A stretch of 64,000 nt of DNA from Perkinsus olseni (lineage: Eukaryota; Perkinsozoa; Perkinsida): contig JABANN010000089.1 in NCBI GenBank assembly GCA_013115125.1, forward strand, positions 1 through 64,000, read 5' to 3'. The position numbers were made by a program, and so were the translations under genes. The notes under the pieces were generated by a model that was given only the letters and a program-made list of their open reading frames with translations, was not told where the DNA came from and did no database searches. This document shows, one piece after another, positions 38,564-49,550 of the stretch (position 1 is its first letter; every line of letters begins with the position of its first letter).

Positions 38564-41500
38564 TTACCCTGCAGGGCTTGGGTTTGCGCACGTTGTAGGA
38601 TACTCTGAGATCAAAAAGCACCGGCGTAAAACTCCAGTTGATGGGCACGTCCTCAAAAACGCGCGGGCGTCGGCGCTCACTGGTCCCGAACTTGTTGTAG
38701 ATGGATTAAGATTCTCTGGGTTGAGGCTTTTCGGGAGTCCCCTGTACGCCGGATTGGTCATGTGGTACCTGCCGACGGGCTGGGCAGCTCCCGCATAGAG
38801 CGCATGCTGTACTTGCTTCTGCGCGGCCATAGGTACTGCACGGTATAATAGTCGGGGGCCTTCTCATACGCGTGGCTCAGGGACGCCTTCGACTGTTGAC
38901 AAAGACAAGTGCAACAGACGTACCTGGAGATGGTTCCCAAGCAACAGAATGGGTCGTCACGGCCCTGGCCGCCGAGCTGCCTTGGCGCCACCTGAGGATG
39001 CTCAAGGGGAGCACAAGGACGGCTGAGCTCAGAAGGATCAGCGTGGACATCTGAGCTCTGAAGGTTGGCAGTTGGCTGTCTGCCACGGAGGGGCGGATAA
39101 AGACTAGGTCCATGACGGCGAGAAGCTGAAACAGGCCTTCAATAGGACACAAGAGACTCGCGTGGGTCCCACCACGCCCGATAGCTCCACCAGAAACATC
39201 GCGTGTTTCGCTAATGTCGCAGACTGGGTGTACGGCCGCTTGCACTTGCGCAACAGCAAATACCTGACGACGACACCAGCATACTCCCAGTGAACTTCTA
39301 CTACGCGGACATACGTTTGAAAGAAGTGGAAAGAATGGTATCAGCCACAGTTTGTTAAACAAATTATCCCTACTTGCTGCTGCAGTACTGCAGAGTAAGC
39401 CCCAAGGCCACGAGGGGCAGCAGCACAGGGAGAACCGGAGCGAAGGTCATACCCAGAAAGTAGGTCTTCATCGCGTACGCATATCTGAGTCGGAAATATT
39501 CTTCTTCTTCTGCTGCTGCTGTCGTGATCCAGTTGACCTCAATGCCATGTCTACGTATACTTGACCCCTACCCCTCGTGCTGAAGCTTGTTGTATCTGAT
39601 ACTGTACACCGCGAGAGCTCACAGGATATGAGACCTCCATGAAGTACTTTTCTTGCTTCAATTTACTTTTCGCTGGGTCGATCTCTTTGATGACGTATTT
39701 GCGGATGAGCCCTCCGAGATCGAGAAATGCTACGGCGGGTGGTAGAATCTGCGTTGGATCAGAAGGGCATGTTCTTTGTTGTAATGGGCTTATCCGTAAT
39801 GACGATCGCGCAATAACAACTCCTCACAAAGTACATTCCTCGCGATAAGCAATTTTCTTAGTCTAGTGATCATAGTCACTTCGAGCTACGACAACGTTAC
39901 TTGACCGATTGGCCGGTGAGGGCGCATATTTGAGTTTAGCTCTCTTGAAGGATGTTAGCTGCATTCATCTCCGGTCCGCGGTAGATTACCGAATTGACGA
40001 GTATGGTCATGAAGACATCGGGTACCATCCCTCCAGCTCTATACCACTGGCTTGGATCGGCATTCACAGCAAAGAGAATCAAGGCAGTGTTCATGACGTA
40101 GGCGAAGCTGAGCTTCACCATTATGCTGCCTGAAAGATGGACACAGGTCCACCGGCTGCGGGTATCAGGGCAACCAGCTCACTGTCTTTCGCTGACACTG
40201 TGGCGTGGCGCTCATGAATCACACTCTTGTATGCTAACTTGGTGACAACCCAGTTGAGAATGGCGATCGTCAAGGCTGGGAGCAGGGAGCTGAGGACGTA
40301 CACTGCAGTCTGTGGTATACGGCATGAAATTCCATCAGTCCGTGCAGTAGTCATAACCCCCTTGCGAAATGGCGGATCGCCGGAGCCGTGGTAACACTTC
40401 CAATCTTGACCAGGGAGCGTGTGCAAGGTCTCCTAGCAACTGTTGGCGTCACACGAGCCGCTCTGTGCGTTACTAAAGCGTGCCCGGCATCATCTTTTAC
40501 AGTATAGCAGATCCACCGTCTTCGGTTAGAGACTCTTGAAGCTTCTGCAGTCCAAAACATGCTACAGCGCAGACCGCTATCACAATGGATATGAACGTCT
40601 GAAGATCACCCGAAGAGAGCCACCCAGGCAGAACCCGGGCCTCACCAGGGTCGTGAGCTGAGCTGTTCGCCGGTGTTTTGGAGTGACACGCAAGTTTTCC
40701 CACTGGAAGTCAGTAGGGTTCGGCGCTCGCTCGACCTTCAGTCGGCTGATTGATCGATTCAAATGGCTTCATCGAACTCTTCATCCTCACCGGCCTTTGA
40801 ACCTCGGCCTCCCATCAAAACAGCTACAGTCGACCCCTATGCTCACGAACTGACAAGGACAACAGAGGCTTTGACTGGGCATCTATGGCATCTAGCTCGG
40901 ACGAGATCTATGAGCCGACGCCAAATGCCATTCCAGTGACGTAAACAGTGACGGTGGTCCTTCTGGTACCTGAGACCTATACCATCATTCAATCGAAATC
41001 CTATTCGGACTCACCTGAAGATCACCACAGCGTGACCTGATGATTGTATTTTGGCTTCCCTGTCAGGAGCCACGCTAGCAAGTGCCTCATTGGCTGCTAC
41101 TAGCTCAGCCTGAGAGAGCAGTTGCCACGAAAAAATTGAGAGAGCCCCGGAACTCGCGCTAACCTGGAGATGGGGATTGCCTGGGTCCTCGGCAAGGTCC
41201 ATCTCAACACGTTTTTTCTGCTTTACAGCATCGAAAAGCTGAGCAATGTCGAAGCACACCAGTGCCTTTACGATCTGAACATTCTCGGTGGGAGAAAGGG
41301 AAGCAGCCCGGGTCCTCTCGCCTCGACTGGTCTGTCTCGAAGGGCGTTGTTGCGAAAGAATTCCCCGATTTCAGATTCGTCAGTGGCATCGTGTGGCAGA
41401 CCGGAGACGAGAATAGCGTAGTCGTTAGGATGATCTAACAGCGTGCACTGTCGCAGGAAGTAGATGCCGTATCCTTACCAGTAAGAGCGTCGCAGGTCGA

Positions 41501-43640
41501 CTCTAGGACTCTTATCCGCCGAGAGTAGTGTACCTGAGCCGACTCCCAGGGGATACACGGCTGGTTTGTATGCATTCGCCGGGGCCTACTGAGAATGCCA
41601 TCGTCACCAAGACCATGAGAATCATGGCGAGGCCACTGAGGAGCAGCAGCAGCAAAGTGAGCTAGCTCAGGCTGGTCCAACTGGACGACAAATCGACCCG
41701 GGTAGGGGAAAGACGGGCCTCAGTATTGCGGTAAGAGTCTCAACAGAGAGAGATGAGACTGCCAGTCCGTCCCCTTGTCCCTCACAGCTCGGATCCTTCG
41801 CTGCCGTGATAGCCATGGTTCCCAGGGGTAAGCCAAGAGCTCGGTATCTAGCGCACCAGCTATTCTCGGCCTATCCGCCATTCTCAATCGTACCTTGCGC
41901 TGTTCTAAAGGTATCATGAGGGCCATCGAGTCGGCCTTGGCATTCGAGATGAGCATGATGATCGATATCTATTTAATGGGATTTGCCTCACTCGCGCTAG
42001 CGTGGAGGCTTACCAAGAAAAGCACCACAATCAAGTTCCGAAGCGCCCTGATCAGCAGACAAGTCACATCACGAACTAAGAATGATCATCACTTTATGAG
42101 ATCAAAGTAGACTGGGAAGCCAGCTCCCAATTCGGCCAAGGCGATTGGTGAACACCAAAGTGGGAACTGCTCGCACTGGCAAAGATACTCCTCCAGCTGA
42201 CATAACGGGAGGGGTCCAGAGAAGCGAGTGTCGCCTCGTACTTGAAATTGAGCCCGTGATATCTCTCCGCGAGCAAATTTGCTGTGAAGTTCCTGCATCC
42301 TGGCAGCTACCTGGCGCACCTAACAGAAACAATAAACTCTTCCACCATAACTGAGAATCCATATAACAGCCGAGCGGTGGGCGGACCTTAGTCGCCTCGC
42401 CGTGCTGAACCGCTGCATTCTTGTCTAATGTCATGTCGAGGGATGGAAGGCTGCTGAAGATGGTGAATGACTCTCACGACGTACTCCCGGGTGGCTCGTT
42501 TGTTTTGATTCCGCAGTTGTGCTGAAACACGGCTTCGGTCTCAAGTTCGTTGTGAACACGTGAGGTCCTCACGGTGAGGAGGCCCGTTCCAAGTGTCGAG
42601 TACATGGCACCATCAGCGATGGGTCATCAAGTCGCTTAGCCCTCTCGTCATCACCAACTGGTGTGCGTCGACTGCCAATTGTGCTACTGCATCCATTAAA
42701 AATGGCCAAGACTCTCCTTCCCAGGCAGACTTCCATGCAACTTTGCCGCTTCCCTTCGTGAGAAGATCTCGCTCAGAAATATGTGTGTGTTCGTGCTGAG
42801 TGACGGCGCGTGTCAGTAGCATTGAACCAGCACTATACGCAAGCTTAAGGATACCAGAGCCCAGCTAGTGATCCGTCATGATGTCGCTCTTATAAGTGGC
42901 GAATACAGACTTGTCAAGTTGATGGATACGAATCAGAGAAGACAGAATGACTGAGTTTGAAGATGCTCTCATCTGATTTACTGTGAATTGGCTAACCAAG
43001 GGTAGCTAACATAGAGCGGCACTTGTATCTGAACACGGCCAAACTCTGTTGCGGTGACGACGCCTGTGTTACACGGCCTCCCACTCAGATTCCTGCGCAC
43101 TTTCGACCACTAGAGACCTGACTCCTATGCTGATTATGCACCTCAGCACGCCTCGAATGCACCCAAGCAACGGCAGTATGAGGCGTGAGGCGGAGCATCA
43201 TGGAATGAGGATTTTTATTCTCGAGCTCAACTCTCATGCATTAGTAAATATCAGGTCCAGTCGAGTTGATCCAGCTCACATTAGCTCTGTCCAGATGAAG
43301 TCGATTGAGGCCAGATGACACTAGTCTGCCTTTAACCAGGACATGACTGCCGGCGAAAGCTCGGCAGACTGCTTGCTGTCGCATAAGGTCGGCAATCTCC
43401 ATCCGTGTCTTCTTCGAGTAGGACCCCTGAAACAAGGCCGTGAACTAAGATAACTGGACGATGCCTCACCCTTCTCAAAGGGGGCGCATCCCCCTTCCCG
43501 CTCCTTTGCTTAATGTGTATCTTCAATGATGTCTCCTCGACGGGAACCATCTCGACGTCACTTTGCTCCTCGTAACCGCGCTTGTTGTTCTTGGCGCAGG
43601 AGCGAAAAGGCCAAGCCCTGAAGCCAGACAGAAATTCCAC
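38564..43640 (-). CDS. Multi-pass membrane protein resembling OSCA/TMEM63-type channels
   Basis: A long multi-exon gene. Exon 1 (43640-43470) starts MEFLSGFRAWPF and joins in phase to an exon starting at 43426. Further coding pieces carry a cytosolic domain starting NDYAILVSGLPHDAT (near 41430), DAVKQKKRVEMDLAEDP (41220) and SGHAVVIFR (41011). They are followed by membrane segments SLLPALTIAILNWVVTKLAY (40310), KLSFAYVMNTALILFAVNA (40120), YFLGMTFAPVLPVLLPLVAL (39460) and MSTLILLSSAVLVLPLSILR (39050). The tail includes YHMTNPAYRGLPK (38760). The DY.ILVSGLP cytosolic start, the AILNWVV...ERHAT segment and the NTALI..VNA...WY region recall protist proteins with the PHM7/OSCA cytosolic domain, which are mechanosensitive or osmosensitive channels. 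The assignment is by remembered pattern only; not all exons are resolved. Confidence 0.5.
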
Positions 43641-43792
43641 AGAACTACCATTTGAGCTCGTAGCCTGAATCCCCTCGAGTTCTACTCTCGGCGGAGGCTA
43701 GGAAGGAGCGACTCACCGGGCGGCCTTAGGTCGGTTGGAGGTGAAAAGACACATGTGAAGCTGAGAAAAAAATCGCCCAGCCTCGTCATGGA

Positions 43793-46700
43793 TTAATAAC
43801 TATATCGCAATTTTTGAAAATGAAACCGAGCTATTAGATCACCAAACCCGACATCGGTCGAGCTCCTTGATTGAGAACCGCGCAGAAGGTCCTTACAGCC
43901 CGCCAGTGCTCCGTTTTCCCGTCTATCTTCCTCACTGACTGCAGCAGCATCCACTAGAGATCGATGGCGCTTGAATGCTCTGCTGATCTCCATAGCCTGC
44001 TCGAAGCCGTAGCTAAAGACACACCTTCTTATGCTGTCACACGGCCTTGGGAACTCGCTGATTGACTGCTAAACAACTATTCAAAATGAGACGGAGAAAG
44101 TATGAATGATGATGCTTTTTCAACTGTGACACTCGTAAGCCTCCCAAACAACAGCGTCTTCAATATAACTGGCGGCTTGTACATAGGTAGATCTTAGAAT
44201 GATAATGGTCATGATGATATTGGTTACTATTGGTTGTTATTATTAACAGCCTTCCTGGGCATCAATCTTGAGATTGTCGTCACATTGCAGTATCTATACC
44301 TCATAATCTTGCCAAGTAGTCGGCATGAAGGGCAGACAAACATCACCAAGAATATTATGATAATATTCACTGGTGTATAACCAACGAAAACAACAATAGT
44401 ACTACCAAAATCAGCCCATTACGGTACAGCATCAACGACTACAACAATAGCAGTACCGTAATGATACATCGATAATAAGAACAACAACAGAAGGATATAA
44501 CTGAAACTACGGCGACAACGACAAAGACGATACGTTTTCGACTTCCTCCTCTTTTCTTGAGTGGTTCTAAAGCTACAATTACTGTACAATATTATAACCA
44601 CAATGGCAGCAGCGTCTCGACGAGAAACCGTGATTGCCTCTTATGGAGGCTAGATGATGGAAGTAGCGTCGCAGAAAATAATAGAACCAACCCCACAGCC
44701 GCGGAGCAGTTCCTTCACGATGATTATGATGATTGCCCAAAAACCCTAAGAAAAGCACTGAGTGGTACCGGGAGCTTCCTTAGCCACCGACTGATGCGGT
44801 GCAAACCAATGAGGCTTTCAGGAAAACAATGATCATGTACAACTTATAACGCCGAAGTCCCGTGAATCGAAAATCATAAGGTCCAACAACACTGCTGAGG
44901 GCTGTTGAATCGGACTCGGCGTGTCTCTAGGGCATAGCGGCAGCAGCAGCAGCAGCAGGGAAAAGCAGCAGCGTAATCATCGGTAACTACTGCTGCTCCG
45001 CAGTCCCTAGACTTGGCTTATGCCGCCGGTAATAGCGAGCTGAAAATTGCCATAGTCGACAGAAACTACGGGGAAGGCTACGCCGACAATGGAAGTTCAT
45101 GAGGAGGGCGTAGACCTGGCTGGACTACGGTCGTGTCATAGATGAGGATACAGTAGTACGGGCTTAGCAAGTACTAGGAGAGAACGATGTTGCTGAGTAA
45201 CAGCGGCCGCAGCAGCAAGTAGGAATCCGTAGAGACTAATGTGCCACAGAAAAGAGTTGAAAGATGAAAGGCTATCACCATCCAGCGAGGCTTCAATGAC
45301 GGCTTCTTCTACCTTATAGAAATCTACAGGTAGCAGTAGCAGTACAAATCCCTGCGAGAGTGGTAACTGCGATCTCTCGAGTAGAGAATCTTTTTTCTTG
45401 TGTTTTCTTGAATCGACCTCGCCTTCAAGGCCGAGGTTAGCGACTTGAATTATGAGTATGATATTATCTCCGACATACTTCCGTGCAGCTTTCACAGTGA
45501 ATACCGCCGATGAATGGTCATTGGCGGAAAATCCTCATTCGGGAAGTTGACCTGAAATGATAAGCATCAAGGCCGTCCACAGTCATCGCGAGATCACAGA
45601 GGCACAGTAAATCTTCTACCCGTACTACCACTTTCTTGGACCGCGGATACCGATATTTGGTTGTCTTCTGAAACTCAACTTGACCGTTCCCACCCAGAGA
45701 GCTCTTGGGCAATGTTGGTGTGTCGTTCCTAAACGCGGAGCCTATAACGCACCATACAGTGGCGTCCGAGTAGTACCCAGCGAAACTGCCGGTGCCATAA
45801 TATGCGCTTCCCCCAGGAGTCGCCGTGGTCGCCGCTGTTCTGCCTGAATTGCTCCCAACAGGCCCGCACGAGTACGCTTTCGCGAGCCAGGGATAAGCCC
45901 TCGATAGTGGTACGTGGATCTGAGCATCGCTCCGCTGTGAGCACTGGCGCTAAATGAGCCCCCTCCACTACATGTGCCCTTTCGAGGTCGTTTTTATTGA
46001 CGCCAACACATATGAGTTTGCCACCTCTTTGGACATGCTTTCCTGTCAGACGTCGTTGATCAGCTAATCTTGCCATCGATTTGAATACATCCCGCATCTC
46101 TCTAGAGCTCATACGCATCTGAAGACATCCCACAACCTCGCCACCGCCCGAGGAGCTAAGACGATTCTCCCGGGGTGTTCTTATGTAGCATTCGCAAGAT
46201 AATGGCTTGCTACAAACTCCCCATTTAAACTACTGATCGATTATCGAGATATCCGTTGGGAGTACGGATGTCATTACCAGTCCTTTCCCCTACTACCTCT
46301 GGATGAGTCCGAGACGTAACAGCCGGTAGCAGATCCCCCGGAGACACCTTGGCACCGGACGCTGAGCGATACTGCGAGCCTTCATCGTTGTTGGCCTGCA
46401 ATGATACAGGAGTGACGAGGAAGGAGATAGCAGCTCCAGTGGTACTACCAGCCGACGCGGAGAGAAAGAGTCAGGCAAACCTCTGCCTCGTCTTGAGTCG
46501 TATACGTTCCGAATCGGCCCCTTCGTCGAAGGATCTATTGGTAATGGCCGCGATGTCCTATGGCTACTCCCCGGAGGGATCTAAAACAGAGAGCAACTGA
46601 GTCCAGTAGCGGATAACCCCAACGGAATTACCAAATCTCCGCCATTCCGCCGTGTTCGGGCATGCACCGGTGTGTCTATCCGATTGGCTCGCGAGCCGCC

Positions 46701-46898
46701 ACAGAGCAGCGAAGATATCCAGGATGTAAATCCCTTCTTGCCCGAAGATGGCCCCCTGACAACACGAAGTACGTCGAATAAGGCCCCTGAAGCCCGAGGC
46801 GCGTCGCTGGTGGTCCGAGCCCAAAAACGAGAACAGCGGTCAACCGGCTCCACTGCGGCGCTCGTAAGGAGCTCAGAGGGCGTCTCGGGAGCGCTCAT
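43793..46898 (-). CDS. Unrecognised 411-residue protein with one giant intron
   Basis: Six minus-strand exons keep phase from ATG to TAA: 46898-46632, 46580-46297, 46179-46025, 45934-45777, 45703-45552 and 44012-43793. They total 1236 nt. The protein starts MSAPETPSELLTS and has a basic, Ser/Pro-rich first half. A helical segment SSREMRDVFKSMARLADQ follows, then VLVRACWEQFRQNSGDHGDS, KVVVRVEDLLCLCDLAMTV and FEQAMEISRAFKRHRSLV. There is no membrane segment or signal, and no known fold is recognised. Four introns are 46-117 bp; the last is 1539 bp and rich in simple triplets. Complete phase agreement over six exons is the main support. Confidence 0.6.
44030..45480. repeat. Triplet-biased low-complexity tract inside an intron
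   Basis: On the plus strand the tract is rich in CAA, CAG and AAC triplets, for example CAGCAGCAG near 44940-44960 and ACAACA near 44390-44510. On the sense strand of the host gene this becomes TGTTG/CTG. It lies inside the 1539-bp intron of the minus-strand gene. Confidence 0.7.
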
Positions 46899-47370
46899 TG
46901 GCGAATAGGCTCAGAACGGGTATTACTATTTCGCGCCGCAACCCGGAATAGTCGAACACAAACCTTGCAGGTATAACACAGTTGAGCCACTCTGTACGAA
47001 GCACGTGTAATGTGCACAGCCACGAATTTAAACCCATTCTCGTAACCCAGGTGAGCGCGCTTCGTTGGAAATGATCAATACGTCTCCAATGGGGCATTCA
47101 GTCTTCTCAACAAACCCACGGCTTAGTTACCGATCCCGGTATTACGTTGAGGCCTCCTCATGGGCTCTACCGGCCTTAGGAACCGCCATGAAGTTGATAA
47201 TAATCTCCTGTCGCCTCAAACGGTTGAAAACACTTTAAGTGACCCCGCACGTCGCCGAGCGCGCAAACGGTTTTACGCGTGTAAAAACGTTTTATATCGG
47301 ACGGAATCACGCAGTCCGAGCGTTTGTAAACAGCTCAAGATAACTTCCGTAATACTTCAATTTTATCCCC
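46899..47370. other. Divergent intergenic region between the 411-residue gene and SDHA
   Basis: No gene is seen. The two start codons are 472 bp apart and point away from each other, so both promoters should lie here. An inverted repeat lies at 47265-47292. Confidence 0.6.
47265..47292. promoter_or_regulatory. Inverted repeat upstream of SDHA
   Basis: AAACGGTTTTAC and GTAAAAACGTTT form 12-bp arms with one mismatch around GCGT, ending 78 bp before the SDHA ATG. The role is unknown; the position would suit a dimeric regulator. Confidence 0.35.
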
Positions 47371-49344
47371 ATGCTGAGCAAGCTTGCCACTCGCGCTCAG
47401 TCTGGCTGGAGTGCCGTTAGGCATGCTAGCACATCGACCATCCGTGGATACAAGGCAAGCCTTCCATCTGTTGCTTTGATGTGGTTGGATTTCCTCGTCT
47501 ACAGGTTCATGACCACTTCTACGATGCTGTTGTCGTTGGTGCTGGCGGAGCTGGTCTCAGAGCCGCGTCCGGCCTGGTTGCTCACGGGCTTAAGACGGCC
47601 TGCATCTCCAAAGTCAGTCTCCGCGGTCAAAGGTTCCTCCAACTGAATCGTGTTTGTATGTCAGGTCTTCCCGACTCGTTCTCACACTGTGGCTGCCCAA
47701 GGAGGCATCAACGCCGCCCTTGGTAACATGACCGAAGACGACTGGCGCTGGCATGCCTACGACACAGTGAAGGGCTCTGACTGGCTCGGTGATCAGGACG
47801 CCATAGAGCACATGTGCCGTCTCGCCCCTCAAGTTGTTCTCGAGCTCGAGAGCTACGGTCTGCCTTTCTCCAGAACTAAGGAGGGGAAGATCTATCAGAG
47901 AGCTTTTGGTGGTCAGAGCCTCAAGTTCGGCAAGGGTGGCCAGGCCTACAGGTGTGCCGCAGCGGCTGACCGCACTGGTCACGCCATCCTTCACACCCTC
48001 TACGGTATGTCTCTCAAGTACGATTGCTTATTTTTCATCGAGTACTTCGCCCTGGACCTTATCATGGACCAAGATGGCACCTGCAAGGGTGTCATCGCTA
48101 TGAGCATGGAGGACGGGTCTATCCATCGCTTCGGTGCCCATCAGACGGTCATTGCTACTGGTGGTTACGGCAGGGCCTATCAGAGCTGCACCAGCGCTCA
48201 CACCTGCACTGGTGACGGTGGTGGTATGGTATCTAGAGCCGGCCTTCCTCTGCAGGATCTCGAGTTCGTACAGTTCCATCCCACTGGTATCTTCCCGGCT
48301 GGTTGCCTTATGACCGAAGGCTGTCGTGGGGAGGGAGGGATACTGAGGAACAGCGAGGGGGAGCCCTTCATGGCAAGATATGCTCCCACCGCGAAGGATC
48401 TGGCCTCTCGGGATGTGGTCTCCCGGGCTATGACGCTCGAGATTCGCGAAGGCCGAGGCGTTGGCCCCAACAAGGACCACATTTACCTGCACTTGGACCA
48501 TCTCCCTGCCGAAACTCTGAGGGAGAGGCTGCCGGGTATCTCTGAGACAGCGAAGATCTTCGCTGGGGTTGATGTTACTAAGGAGCCCATTCCCGTCCTA
48601 CCTACAGTACACTACAACATGGGTGGTATTCCTACCAACTGGAAGGCCCAGTGCCTGGACCCGACTCCCTCTGACCCCAGCAAGATCGTTCCTGGTCTAC
48701 TTGCGGCCGGCGAGGCTGGCTGTGCTTCCGTTCACGGAGCGAATCGGTTGGGTGCCAACTCTCTCCTTGACTTGGTTGTGTTCGGCCGTACGGCTGCCGA
48801 CACTGTAGCTGAGATCGTCAAGCCCAACTCTCCGCCCGTGGCTCTACCGAAAGACGCTGGCGAGGCTACCATCGACCGATTTGACAAGATACGTAACGCA
48901 AAGGGCTCAGTGTCCACAGCCGACCTTCGTACTAAACTTCAGAAGACTATGCAGACTCGGGCTCCGGTGTATAGGAATGGTGATGACCTGAAGAAGGGTT
49001 GCGAAGAGGTCCGTGAAATTATGAAGGAGTTTAAGGACATTGGCATCAAGGATCGTACTTTGGTCTGGAATACTGATCTTATCGAGACTCTCGAGTTGGA
49101 AAACCTCATCACTCAGGCAGCACAAACGGTTATCTCGGGAGAGGCCAGGAAGGAATCCCGAGGAGCTCATGCCCGAGAGGACTTCACCGAGAGGGACGAC
49201 GAGAAGTGGATGAAGCACTCCCTTTCGTACCAGACCAAGCACAATATTGAGGAGTCCGATATCGCCCTGAAGTACAGAGCAGTGGTGGACCAGCCACTAG
49301 ACAGTGAGATGCATCACGTGCCCCCGGCCAAGCGGGTGTACTAG
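47371..49344 (+). CDS. SDHA: Succinate dehydrogenase flavoprotein subunit, mitochondrial
   Basis: Complex II subunit that oxidises succinate to fumarate with covalent FAD in the mitochondrial matrix. Three exons (47371-47454, 47505-47612, 47665-49344) give about 623 residues; human SDHA has 664. Residues 1-28 are basic and Ser-rich with no acidic residue, a mitochondrial targeting peptide. The dinucleotide-binding motif [12 protein letters not shown], the FAD-linking His in [17 protein letters not shown], and the active-site regions HPTGIFPAG and RGEGGIL are visible. So are [26 protein letters not shown] and [14 protein letters not shown]. The first intron has a GC donor (AAG|GCAAGC), in contrast to the GT donors elsewhere. 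Most of the gene is one uninterrupted exon, unusual beside its exon-rich neighbours. Confidence 0.97.
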
Positions 49345-49550
49345 TGATTCTTATGGAAGGCGGGAGTAGTACATTGCTGGGCTCAGTCGCCTAGCATCTT
49401 GATGGTACTAATAAGTTTTGTTGATTATAAGGAACGGCTGGTCAAGCTGCATTCGAGGGTCGGTTGAGTTTTTGTGGTAGGAATCGTTTTTTAGTCTCAA
49501 CTTGTATTGAGTTGGTCACACGGGTAGGAGGCTGGGGTGCTGTAGTTACC

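Noticed and set aside
44930-44960. CAG run as a possible polyglutamine gene
   Set aside because: It lies inside the large intron of a minus-strand gene and no long frame crosses it.
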